Source: Poecilobothrus nobilitatus (taxonomy: Eukaryota; Arthropoda; Insecta; Diptera; Dolichopodidae). Taken from it: a stretch of DNA of 64,000 nt. A program made the translations under genes and the position numbers. The first letter of the stretch is position 1; the number at the start of each line of letters is the position of its first letter. This document shows, piece by piece, positions 48,433-60,900 of this stretch. Under the pieces are notes generated by a model. It saw nothing but the letters and a program-made list of their open reading frames with translations. It ran no database searches and was not told the DNA's origin. Where the stretch lies: NCBI GenBank assembly GCA_947095535.1, contig OX352774.1, positions 220,646,965 through 220,710,964 on the forward strand, given 5' to 3'.

Positions 48433-48760
48433 AAATTGAATATCCGTTATTTTTAGACACTTGTAACTTGGACACCAGTTCAAATTTGTATCTGTTACAT
48501 AAATGTGAACAGGAAATTACACAGCCTCTTCTATTCAGGCGTGGTTGTAAATGTCTTAAGGGGGAATAACTTTTACGATGTGTGTGGCATTCGAAACCAC
48601 ACTCCCTTGGTGTTTATAACGTAATTTAAACGCTTTTACCCACTAGGCCACGGAGATCCCATTAGTCGTAAATAAAACACAAAAAATTTAAAGCTTTAAT
48701 ATTATAATTTTATATGTGTTAAAGGCTTTTATTAATTTATTATATAGCGTTTCCAAACTC
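48433..48760 (+). repeat. Old dispersed repeat, copy 2, split by a SINE
   Basis: The two arms 48433-48490 and 48666-48760 correspond in order to 24441-24610 (tatttttagacacttgtaac; aatttaaagctttaatatta; tatatagcgtttcc). The SINE at 48491-48660 interrupts them, so the older repeat was present first. Confidence 0.45.
48491..48660 (-). mobile_element. tRNA-derived SINE, copy 3
   Basis: The minus strand reads gggatctccgtggcctag tgggtaaaag (A box), gtgtggtttcgaatgccac (B box), gacatttacaaccacgcctg, and cctgttcacatttatgtaac. It is the same family as the copies at 26.2, 47.6 and 57.8 kb. Confidence 0.9.
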
Positions 48761-50088
48761 TTAGAAAATACCTTTAAAATTTTAATGTTCTTTTCCTAAA
48801 TAAAAAATTAAAAAAAAAAAAAAAATACTAATTATGATAAAAAAGCAGTCCAAATTCTAAAACGTGTTTTATTGTCTTTTTGAAAATGTGCATCTTTAAA
48901 AATCTTCCAATTTTCATACTACCTTATATTTTCCTATCAATTCAAAAGAATTTTTAATCATCTAAAATAAAAAGATAGGAGGAAAATTTTTAAAAAGTCA
49001 TTGCTTAAAAATGCTTTTAATTCAATATAGTTAAATTCTTTTACCTTCTAAACAAACAAAGTATAATATATTATTATGATTGTTTTCTTAATAAACTTTT
49101 CAGCATAAGCGATAAAAATGAGAATGAAATTGAACCAATCATCCTTTTTTTTGTCAAATTTTAAAGAAAATATCAAAAAATTCTTTTCCCAGAAATCCTT
49201 TTATAATTCAATAAATTCTTTTAAATTAGTTCATTTTTATGCTATGGTCATTATTGTCATCCAAATCAATTTTCATAGAAAGACAAAACAGAAAAGAAGT
49301 TAATTAACTTTGTAATCCTTGATTTTGTTTTAATTTTGGAAAAGAACAAAATTTATTGGGAATTTCTTTCTTAAATAACCTTTCCGATCTGTCGAACGTG
49401 AGTGGATTTAATCAATTTGTAGTATTTTGCAGTCAACATTTCAACCTTTTAATAATTTAATTAGGGGAAAAACTGATTCAGGGTTTCACAAGGGGCTGAA
49501 ACTGCCTTAAATGTGTATCTACTGCATCTTTCTACGTCGTGATTGTATCTTTCTACGTGTAGCCTATAAATGATTGATACTGAGCCCAAAAGATTAATAC
49601 GAAATGAAAAACATAATCCCTAGGATGGGATAACAGTTGAACTTAAAAAAAATTCGTAATATTTTATCACAAAATTTTTGGCGACTTTAAGATAGAAAAT
49701 TAATATGTGTTAAAATATCATAACTTTGCTCTTTAAAATTTTCAAATTAGTATTTTAGATCCATTTTCAAGAATATCGAATAATCGTCTGTACAAAACTA
49801 AATTTTATAAAACTTTTGATTCTGTTTTTAAATGCACTGAAAATAAAGACAAGATGAATGAAAATACATTTAATATTTTAAAGTATCTAACTTGTTTATT
49901 ATAAAATTAGTTTTTGTTTTACAAATAATAACAGACAATATTGTTTTAACAACTGTTTGGTAAAAATATTAAAAGAATGGCAATAATAACTCTAGTAAAA
50001 TAAAAAAATAAAAAAGTACCAAGTACGAAGAAGAAAATATGAAAACTTTCAAAAAAATCTGTTTAGTATCTGCCTACTCTGTTTAATT
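48761..50088. other. AT-rich intergenic DNA
   Basis: No gene is recognisable; the open frame at 49118-49303 is Lys/Phe-rich and has no supporting motif. Confidence 0.6.
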
Positions 50089-50612
50089 TACCATTGTTTT
50101 ATTAAGATATTAATATTTCATCAGTCTACAGACATTATCTCAAAAAACTGTACTTATGCGCAGGATTCACCGCTTTGGATATTTTAGCAGCATGAATTAT
50201 ATCCAAAGCGCGCTTGTTTTTAATATGAAAATTTCAATTTTCTCATTCTTCAACTTTAATTCGGAAGTTTTTGTTTTCTCTCCGGAAAAAAAGTTAATTT
50301 AACTTTATCTTTTTGTGCAGTACTCTTTTACATCTGTCATTTTTTGAAAATTTTTTTGACTCGATTCATGAAATAAACAAAAATTTAAAATAATTTAAAT
50401 GTCATTTTCAAATTTCAGCTGCCTACATTTTTTTTGCTGCAGAAGAATTGTTCTGAACCGGTGAATCGTTGTGTAGAGAATTCCTTTTTTTTTTAAATAG
50501 TTCAGAAAAATATGTCGAAATGGTAAAACAAGCATTAGTGTTCATCTTTTTGGGTTTACCATTGTTTTCATTAAGTTATTAACATTTTCATCAGTGTACA
50601 GGAATCATCTCC
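50089..50612. repeat. Direct-repeat-flanked segment with internal hairpin
   Basis: About 50 bp starting taccattgttttattaagat at 50089 recurs in slightly changed form at 50557 (taccattgttttcattaagt through catcagtgtacag). Between them lies a perfect 12-bp inverted repeat, cgctttggatat (50171-50182) and atatccaaagcg (50199-50210), with a 16-base loop. Also gattcaccg (near 50164) is inverted as cggtgaatc (near 50459). It may be a small unknown mobile element. Confidence 0.45.
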
Positions 50613-53600
50613 CACTTCACCCAAACCGAATATATATGAAAATGCAAAGATGTTTATTAATTAGTCTGAACTATTTTGTTAATATTTCCGTTCTCATTAA
50701 ATATAATGTTCATTATGGTTTCAAAATTTATTTTTATACAACGACTTTCAAATGAAGATATTCTTAGCTTAATGTTTTAATATTGTAAGATAAAAAAAAA
50801 GAACGTCAAAAATTTTCAAATTCATTTGGAAATATAATTTTCATGATTTATCATAATGGTATAAAACCAAACAATAAAGATACGTACCCGCTTTATTTAT
50901 TATCTGTTTTATCAAACATTTCAACATTATGACAGAAAAAGATAGAAAATATGTCACCAAATATAAAATTTCTTTTTTTAAATTTTTCTAATCGTTTTTC
51001 AATTATCTACAACAAAATTTTTATCTGATATATTTTTTATCTTCTTTATTTTTGTTTTCATTTTTTTCCCAATTTTCCACCTCCACAACAAGACTAGAAG
51101 ATGTCAAAGTTATACTCTTAAGTGAATTTTGTATTCTGTCAATCAAACCTTAAATTTTATCATCGTTAAAAATTAAAAAAAAATAAAATTTCGTTATAGA
51201 AAATTAAATTTACCATTTTACCATATACCATATAAAGTGATGCGTATCTTAAAAATTTTTGCATTTTAGCGATTTGGAGTTTAAAATGTTGACAAAATGT
51301 TGTAAAAAACAAAAAAATAAAAAAAAAATTTTTTTTGGGTGACAATTCTTAGAATAAATCACAATTTGTTAAGTAAGTGAATCAAGAATTACGATTTTTT
51401 CATTTTGTGATATTTATTTTTCCGCTTATAGAATTTTTTGTTTCATTTATTGGATATGAATTAGAAAGTGTATCATGAAATTGATTTTTCGTTTATGTTA
51501 GATTTTTAAATTGTAAAAAAGGACTGTTTAATTTCTGTATTTTGGAATACACAATTAACAGAAGAAAAAATTTTTGATAAAATTAAAAAAATAATAAAAT
51601 TAAATAAAAAATCGGGGGTTAAAAAGTTACGGTATTATTTGCCATTTTTTTTCTCCTTTTTACTCTTATGAAAATCTTAGGATATCTAAGTCAGTTTCCA
51701 GAATCATTAGTCTCACTAAGCGGTTGATTACTTAGCTGTAGCCCTACTTTAACATTAATATACACACACACCCAAACTTTTACCAAAAGGAATAGACACA
51801 AAAGATAATTGGGGTTTATAGTTATGACAACAATATTATAATTAGGGGTATTTTTACCAAAACAAAGTGTCAAAATAGGATAATACTTGAAAAGTGTTAG
51901 AAAATATACAGGTTTGGAGAACAAAGAAATGGACGAATTAACCAACTCTAGATCATAAATGTCAAACCTCAAGTTAAGTTAGAACGTTAAACCAAATCAA
52001 GAAAACAAAAAGTACAAAATTTAGTTAATATAAAGGTTCGATAAGATCAAAGGGTAGCGCAGTAAATAATAGAATACTAATAGAAAAGTAAGTAAAACCA
52101 ATCGACAAAAATGCATATTCTGTAGATAATAAACCGGAAATTTTAAATTTCATTATCTATCACCCACACAGTATAGTTACTTTATTTTAATTATTCACAT
52201 TGGACATTTTGAACACTCTTAGAACTGATAAGTTTTGAAATGTACCTTATTGTAAAACCCTTAAGTATATTTTCCAAAAATTATTGATTTATTCCATATT
52301 TTATTTTTTTATCAATCTTTAAAATAAAATTCAATCGAATTATTCAATTTTGCATAATGTTGAGGTTATATTAGATTTTTTTTTTATTTTTTACCTTGTA
52401 GTTGACTTTTTATTTTGAATTGTATTTGAAAGCATAGAAGTGTGAAGATATGTGTAAGAATAATAAGATTTCTTAGCAGAGTTAATAAAAATTCAAAATA
52501 CAAAAAAAAAAAAAAACAATAAAAAAAAAAATCCAAAATTTAAAATAATTTTATCTTGAATTTTATAAATTCATGATCAAAATAAATAAAATATATTATA
52601 GTATATACAAGTAGTTGTAAAATATAAGGTGGAATAACTGTAAACTTTTATGTCATGTTAGTTATAATTCTTGTATCTAATATATTATGGTATCTATAGG
52701 TACATATTATACCTAAAACAGCTAAGTAGGACTTATTCTTATATTTTATAAAATGAATTATGATTTTAATTAGATTAGGTGGATTAGGTGTATATCTTTA
52801 AACAAAAATTAAATGACATTTAAAAAAACAAATGATTTTTAGGAAATTAAGAATGTAATACAGAAGAAAGTTGAAAAAAATGGAAGATCAAAGTTTTAAA
52901 TCAGATTGCGACACTAAATCGGTTCTATATAAACTTTGGTGATATCATTCTAAGTTAAAGTTTTTAAGCGGCCAAGAAATTCAAATTTTTGGGATGCCAA
53001 CACGATAAACCTAGAAATCTGTAAGGAATTTACTTAACAAATGAGAGGAAAGTATATTTGACATAGTAACAAAATATTTTTCAGTATATTTCTCATTTTA
53101 AGACTTTTTATATAATTATGATGTATTTTGGCAGTGTTCTAATCGCGTGCTATAACCTTTTTACTTTAAATAAGTTGAAAAAAATCTACTCAGATGGCAA
53201 AAATATAAAAAATTTAGTGTGCAAAATAAAAAAAACAAATTTTGACACAAATTTAAATTAATTGTTTTAAAATGAACAGAATATAAAAAAGATCTTTTAT
53301 ATTGCTGATGGCAATTTTAATTGAAATAGAAACAACACAATAATGCTTAGAGATTTATTATTCATTTTATACAAAACTGAAAGAAATATTCATAAGATAC
53401 TATTTTATTTACATTTATTGAGTTTTTTTTTATAAATCTCTTTGTATATTTTCTTAAAGCTTATTACTTTCAGCCTTACACAATAGTAAATAAAATGTAT
53501 TCATAATCTGTAATATATTTTCTTACGTCAAAATATTCACCATACTTTATGTCAAAATTTTACTTCAGTTCGTCAAAATTTTACTTTCCTAAGTAAAAAG

Positions 53601-54787
53601 TTATCAATTAGCATACGATTTTTAGGAAGTGTTATAATATTAATGTATTATAGTTTTAAATTTAACATTCTTTGTTAAAACCGTAGTAAAGATACTAGGT
53701 ATGTGGTCAATCTAATAGAAAGTAATGAATTAAGACAATGAACATAAGAAGTTAAGGCAATCACAATTTATTAAATTAATTTTACTGGTCATTAAAATTC
53801 ACTGGTCTCTGGAAATATGATTTTGCTTTTGACTGATTTTGCAAAATCTAACTGTTTTTTAAAACTACACTGTTCACATGATTTAATCCTCACAATTTTT
53901 ACTGCTGGATATCAAAGAGTTAATAATTATTGAGAAGTTATATATTAATGTAAACATATACGTCACGATAAATTTACAAAAAAAAAAAAGGTATATAATT
54001 TATAAATAAAAATAAAAAATTAATTTATATGTAAAATATGTATATACATATTCAATGTATACATAGAAAAATATTAATATCTATATTATGTAAAAAAAAA
54101 ATTTATATTATGTAAATAATGTTTATTTTTTTGTTAATTTGAGATAAAAAATGACAGGATTTATTGGTTTAAAAATTAAAAAAAATTTATAAAAGTCAAC
54201 TTGCTGACAATATTAAGATAGATGACAGTTTTTTTTTTTTTAAACCCGCTATTTTTTTTTAAATTAATTTAAATTTAATGTTATTTTTCATTTTTTTTTT
54301 TTAATTATTTATATTTAAAAAAAAATTTTTTTTTTTTTTGTTTTATCCAATAAATTATATTAGACTTAAATAAATTGTCATAAATTAAAAGCAATCAAAT
54401 AATGAAACCAGATTATGTCAGCAAGATTTAAATAAAAGAAAAAAATTAAAAGAATATTATTATATCGTAATAAATTTTTAAAAGTAAATTGATTTATAGA
54501 ATTAGTTACAGTAATAAATAAATTTTATATTATATATATATATATATGTAGTTAGATTTTTATATTTATTTATTAACTGTCTATTGCAGCTTTTAGAAAT
54601 TTTCGAATGAAATCAAAATTGATTAAGAAAATAACCAAAATTAAGGAAACGAAACGATTACATTATTTAATGAACGTTACTCGCATTATATAAAAGTGAC
54701 AATTTGGACATAATAAACTTAAAGAAACATAGAAATTTTTTGGTAATTGCTTAAAAATACAAAACATCAAAGCTATAATATTCATTC
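50613..54787. other. AT-rich intergenic DNA
   Basis: No gene is recognised. The minus-strand open frame at 51691-51972 (93 codons) is of somewhat better complexity but lacks any family motif or splice context, so it is not called. A (TA)n tract lies at about 54527-54547. Confidence 0.55.
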
Positions 54788-55130
54788 AGACGCCCAACTT
54801 CATTAAGTTACAAGAAGTGTTAGAAGCCTGAACTGGCTGCTCTAAAACAACCAAATTTTACAAAAGTTTTTGAGATGTAACTCGACATCTCTCCACTAAA
54901 TTTCAGATACTTAGCTTCAATAGACACTAAGTTATTTTCATTTAAAAAGAGAAGTAATGGCATTTATCCGAACCTGTCGCATCAGCACAATCAAATTTTA
55001 CAGATGTTATTGGCCTGTAAGTTGACACAATTTTGGAAAATTTCAGAAACCTAGCTTGAATATATATACTGAGTTATTTCCATATAAAGAAAGAAGTTGT
55101 ATGGAAGCTACTCAAACCCGGCGGCCGAAT
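54788..55130 (-). repeat. Inverted fragment of the (GTCC)n element modules
   Basis: The reverse complement matches the module order in the 41-kb element: gcggccgggttcgagtagctt... at one end, then ctaggtttctgaaattttcc, tgtaaaatttgattgtgctg, and agagcagccagttcaggctt ... cttaatgaagttgggcgtctg at the other. The tandem 306-bp form is absent, so this is a single diverged copy. Confidence 0.85.
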
Positions 55131-57800
55131 AATTAATGCATAATAAATCAAAGTAACAAAAAGTGATTGCCCTATGTTTAATTTTATTTTCTCGTTTTAA
55201 ATTCAATTAAAAAATCCTAATGCTATATTTTATTTTTATTGATCTATTATCAGTTCAAGTGAAAACTTTTTATTTGATTTTGGACTTGATGCTAAGTACG
55301 CATTTGTCATTATATTTTGGATCTATATACAACAAATCTCATTATAAAAAAATCTTCTTCAATTCATCAATCAAAAGTTTACCTTTTCAAAAATTTCTTG
55401 GTCAAAAGCTACTTTTTTAAAAGTCTTTTTCTTTAAAAACCTCCTTTTTCCTCCTCCATAATCAAAACCAAAAATAAAGCAAAAATGCGAGAAAATATTT
55501 GCTACTCACAATAAATTCTTAAAATATTTGCTAATTTACAGTCTCATACCATATATACCTAACTTATACATATATAAATATTCTCGAAAAAGGTTATACG
55601 TTTATAAAGGTTATTAAAGGTTGATTTTATAAATACATATTTCAATAACCAACAATTTAAAACAGTGGAGGAAATTTTTGAATATATAAAATCTTGGTAT
55701 TTGAATTTTATCATTCTTTTTCGGGATTTTTATCATATGGGGTTCATATGGGCTTTTTTTGGGATTTCGTTGAGCTTCCGAAAAGGAACGCGGCTACAAA
55801 GTTATTGAAATTCTCATTTTCTAAAACTGTAAAGCCCTGGAATTTTCTCTTGTAATAAAAAATGTGATATTTTTTCTTAAAAAAAAGGAATTTTTGTAGC
55901 AAAAAGTAAATTTTAAAAGAGGAGATCAAAGGATTTTTTTTTGAAAAAATGAAATTTTGTGGAAAAGGATTTTAATAAAAGTGAGATTTCATTAGGTTCC
56001 CAATATTAACAAATTAATTTTAATTCATACCTTATAACTCATTATAATATAGAATATTTAAAATGTTTAAATATTTTTACTTTATATCTATATACATATA
56101 TGTATATATAACTCATAATAATAATTTAGAACCATAGAACAAGTATGAAATCAATAATATTTTATCTCCATTTTGTTCCAAAATTTCTTTTGTCTTGTCA
56201 TTATTCATCATGTCCTGATTTTCTTATGATATATTTTCTTTTGTCCCAAAATCCTAACAGACACATTTTTGTGATCAAGATAACTTAACGGTTAAAACAA
56301 AAAACATACAATAAATTATATTTTAACAACTTAATCGTAACTAATTATTTTTTAAATTTTATATTTTTTATTCATACTTAATGAGAATGTAATAAAAAAA
56401 ACTTTATTTTTCTTTAACGAATTCTTACATCGTATTAAAGCCCTCTTTATTTGGGTTAAATATAATAATATGTGAAATACGAAACAGGTAATCTATCCAT
56501 ACAAAAATCATATCTGAAAAGAAAATTAAACAGTTAAGGAGTTAAATATTACAAAAAATTAAATTTTATTTACTGTCTAAAATTATTCAAAATGAATTCA
56601 ATTTAAAAATAATTAAACCTTGTAAATTAAAATGGTTCTTCCAAAAAAATTACAAATTAAAACATCAGGTGTGCCTTTTTAAATAAATTTAAGGAAATTT
56701 TTTTAAATTAAAATCTTTGAAATTAATTTTTTTTTAAATTGTATATGAATCTTTAATTTCCATGAATTTATATATATACATTTTTCCTTACAATAATATT
56801 TTGTTCTTAAATAACTACATATAACTTATTATAAATACCCCTTAAGAGAAAATGCCATTATTTTATAATTTTACCGTAAAATTATACAAATGAAATGAAA
56901 TTTGCAAAAATATATTACGTAAAATTTTATTCATCAAGCTTCGTAGACAAAAACAAAAAAAACAGGCCGGAATACAAACTGCTTTAATATTAATAAAATC
57001 CTTTAAAAAATTATTAAATAAAGGAACCAAAACAAAAAAAAAAAAAACACAAAAAATATAATAACAATTACATGTCATTTTTTATTGTTTTTTATTTATT
57101 TAGATCTCTATTTAGCACATTTTCTAAAAAAAAAAGTATTCAAAATTGTCTTAGATATTAGTTTTACTTAGCCCATCCGTCATTTTAATAATGCCAATCG
57201 CAAATCTTCTTATAAATTGTTATACTCCAAATATTTTATTAAAAATTTTCATTAAATCTCAATCCCCGAAAATCGCGCTTAAAAAGATAATTATTATACG
57301 TGTCCTCAAAATTAAATATTTATTTTTCCAAAATGCCTATTTAACTACATTTTTAAATAAATTCTTTTACAAATGTAAAAGGGTTTTCTTCTGAGGAAGT
57401 TTATAGTTATTTTTAAAGACCTCTTTCTCGTCAAGGTTCGGAGTAAAAACATTTCCGAGATATGAAGTAATAAAAATTTTGAAAAATTTTAGTTTTATAT
57501 AACGCAAGATTTAAATACTAAATTGCAGACTTTTAAATTAATTTTATATTTTTGTCATTTCACGTTTTTATAAATGAAAAATATTCAGAAGAATTTGATA
57601 TTACAAGAACATTTTAAAATAGGATATTTTCCACTTTTTAGTGGCAGTAGTTCCGTTACGGACCGGACTATGTAATCAAATTATTAATTTTTTAAGGAGA
57701 CCTATCTATATGGTCAAATTTTTGTTGCTTTATCTGAAACAAAATAGAGGTTTAAATCTGAATTTAAAGAAACTCCTTGTTTTTCTTTTTTAATGCATTT
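55131..57800. other. AT-rich intergenic DNA
   Basis: No gene is recognisable. Short open frames here (55220-55420, 56863-57078 minus, 57191-57394) are Phe/Lys/Ile-rich and lack motifs. Confidence 0.6.
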
Positions 57801-57958
57801 CTCTGCGACATAAATGTGGACAGGAAATTACACAGCCCCTTCTCTTTAGGCATGACTGTGAATGTAACTCTTACGACTTGTGTGTAAATTCGAACTCACA
57901 CTCTTTCAGTGTTTATAGCGATTTTATACGCTCTTATCCGCTAGGCCACCGAGGCCCC
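57801..57958 (-). mobile_element. tRNA-derived SINE, copy 4
   Basis: The minus strand reads ggggcctcggtggcctag cggataagagcg (intact A box), gtgtgagttcgaatttacac (B box), and cctgtccacatttatgtcgc at the tail. The first bases ggggcctc match copy 1 exactly, so the 5' end of the family is well defined. Confidence 0.9.
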
Positions 57959-60900
57959 ACACCTGATTATTAAACATTTTTATGATATGTGCCTGTTATA
58001 AATTTGATTTCAAAGGGGATTTGTTAAGAAAAATTACTTAATCTAAGTGATGATAACAGAAAAAAATAATATCACTCAATTTTTACCATGATAGTTTTGT
58101 GTAATTTCAGATTTTCATTGGTTGTGATGAAAATTTTCTTCAAATATTATCCTCAGAAGTATAATGTTAAATTGTTATAACAAAACGTAATATAAATTAT
58201 ATGTACTCGCGTAAGAATTTGAGAAAATAAAAATTTTTAAGAAAATATTCCGCAAGCGAAAAAAACTGTGAAAATCATTGACTTTTCTTAGTAAACACCT
58301 ACACCTTTTTAGTATTTAATTATATTAATATCAAGAATTGTCACCAGGAACTAAACGGTGTTCAAGTCTCAACTAAAACTCAATGGAAAGTATTTCTATG
58401 TATATATAAAATATGACTGCATAAATTTCAAAACAAAAAAATCTCATTATGGTAAAATTTATAAAAAAATGTAATAATTTAAAGTAAAGCGCAAATAACT
58501 CAAAACGTTTTTTATGTCCGGAAAAACTCATAATCTTTTTCTCTCATAAACTCTAAATTCATAATCCTCTCCTTTAAGACGTTTGAGTGGTAAAAAAATA
58601 GAAAGAAAAGTATGTAGAATAAATAGTCATCGAAGCTACTCAAGTAGATCGATTTTTTAAACAGGTTTTTATTATCCTTATTTAGCTAAAATAAAATGTT
58701 AGCCCTATTTAGTTAATGATAACTTTAAATTTAAAGAAATTGTTGATTTTTTACAATTTTGCTTACAGAAAAAATTTTCAAATTCTTTTTTTTTTTTCGA
58801 AAATTTTATGTTATTGTTACGAAATGTGCGCGTTTGAAACCCCTTTTTTACAATTTTTATTTTTTTCCATTTTTGTTAATTCTACATTTTATTATCCTTG
58901 CCGCCATGTTTTTATTTTGTGTATGTTCTTTTTAAAATCCTAATTTTTATAATGATTTTTTTTCTTTTTTTATTCTTCTCATCTTAAATTCAAGGTTAAC
59001 AAATTTGACTTCATTATTCTGTTAATGAGAATAGAATAACTTTTTTCTTTTTTTTTTTTTTTTGTTCTCCGGAAATATTTTCCAGATTATCCGTTTGTTA
59101 TGAATGATAACTTCCTCAATGTAAAATAACAAAAACTAAAAAAAAAAAAACACAATTCTGAAGAAAATTATTAAACAAAAGATATAGAAAACCGAACAAT
59201 GAGCAAAACAAAAAATGTCTTTTTTATGTGAATAGAAATGGAATTTGTATTTTTAAGGATGAATGTTAAATATGTCTTGTATGTTCTAATTTTGGTTTGT
59301 TTATAATATTAAAAGAAAACAACAACAGTAGAGTAAAATATTGTAGATGATAAATTGTAGGAAATAATTCTAAAATTTTTTATAATTTCATTAAACTAAT
59401 AAAAAGAAAAATTTTCTTCTGGAAATTGATTACCAAAATTTAAAATGCAAAAATAGGATTCTAGTTTTTTATAGAATAACATAAGTTTGAAAATTTGGTG
59501 CATATTTACCAAGTTTGTTAATATGATATAAAAATATAAAATAATTTAGTTAAGTGTTTTCCGAAAAAAAGTGATATTGTGTATATTTCCATAAGAGTAC
59601 AAATTGAATAAATTTTAACAGGGAAATTAACATGTTTGTAGTCAGGAAGCTACGGTATCCTTACTTTTCAAAATTTTTTGAATATATATATATATAATAT
59701 ATTTCACCGAAAATAGCATATCTGTCTAATATACCTAAAGTTACGTAAAAATTTCAGTAAAAATCCAAAAAAAAATTTGAATTTAATTTAAAAATTAAAA
59801 TTGGGAAAAATTTTAAGCCAAAAATAGCTCAAATAAGAGCTGTAATTGCTATATTTTTCAAAATTTCATAAAACAAAATTAAATTTCCAATTGAAAATGG
59901 CAGTGCTGAAAATATGAAAGTATATTGCAGAAAATTTTCGGATATACCCCCCCCTATTTTCCTATACTATTATAGTACTTACTGTACCAGCAGAAAATTT
60001 TTCTTTAAAATATTTTATTTCACAATTTCTTATATAAGTCTCTTTTTCTAATTACATACTAACTTTTTTAATTACATTTCTTCTTATATTCTAATTAGTT
60101 AGCTGCAGATACTGTTTAATAAGTTCCGATCGTCAATTATGAACTACTTCCTTATGGAAAATATTACAGAATTTTGACCAATTTATTCATAACAAATGAA
60201 AAAAAAAGTTTGTAAATTAAAATGTACAATCCATCGGGATTGATACCCCAATTACTTAAGCACTCATCAGCTGCTGTATAAAACTCTCAAAATATAACTA
60301 ATCAAATTTAGGAAAAATACATGTAAACTTATGTATATTTTGTTATTAAAAAAAGTACCAGGATACTTACGATAAAAAAAAAGTTGTGTTTTTTTGGACA
60401 TTAAAACTCCCTAAAATTATTTAAAAAATATATCGTAAATCTATACGATATCTCGTGCTGTCACAAACTAATAAAATACGAATTGAATAACTGCTGGTTG
60501 ACTACTGCTGAAACCTACCTAATTTTTTTGGTAAAACTACAAATAAAAAAAAAAAAAAATATTTTAAAAACTTAAACTTAAAATATTTAAATTTGTATTT
60601 TTTTTTCTCTGAAATAAAAAATACAATTTCCACTAAATTGTGTCCAATTTTAACTAATTAAATATCCTGAACAAGCAAGATCCTAATTTTTTAAATTATT
60701 TTTTCATACATTTATAGTTTTTCTATTCCACAATTACCACTTAAAAGAAAAAACAAAAAAAAAAAAAACAATTTTTTACCATATCATCACGAAATTTTAT
60801 TACAATATAGAAAAACAAAAACAACAACTGACAAATAGGTTTGTGAATTTTCACCTCTTAAAAAAGCACTAGACGGCATATTTTTTTTTATTTTGTTTCA

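Noticed and set aside
51691..51972. 93-codon minus-strand frame starting MRFDIYDLELVNSS
   Set aside because: Complexity is slightly better than other spurious frames but no family is recognisable and nothing around it suggests a gene; the evidence is too weak to call.
59947..59954. Run of eight C bases
   Set aside because: A single C run cannot form an i-motif or G4 by itself and no structure surrounds it.
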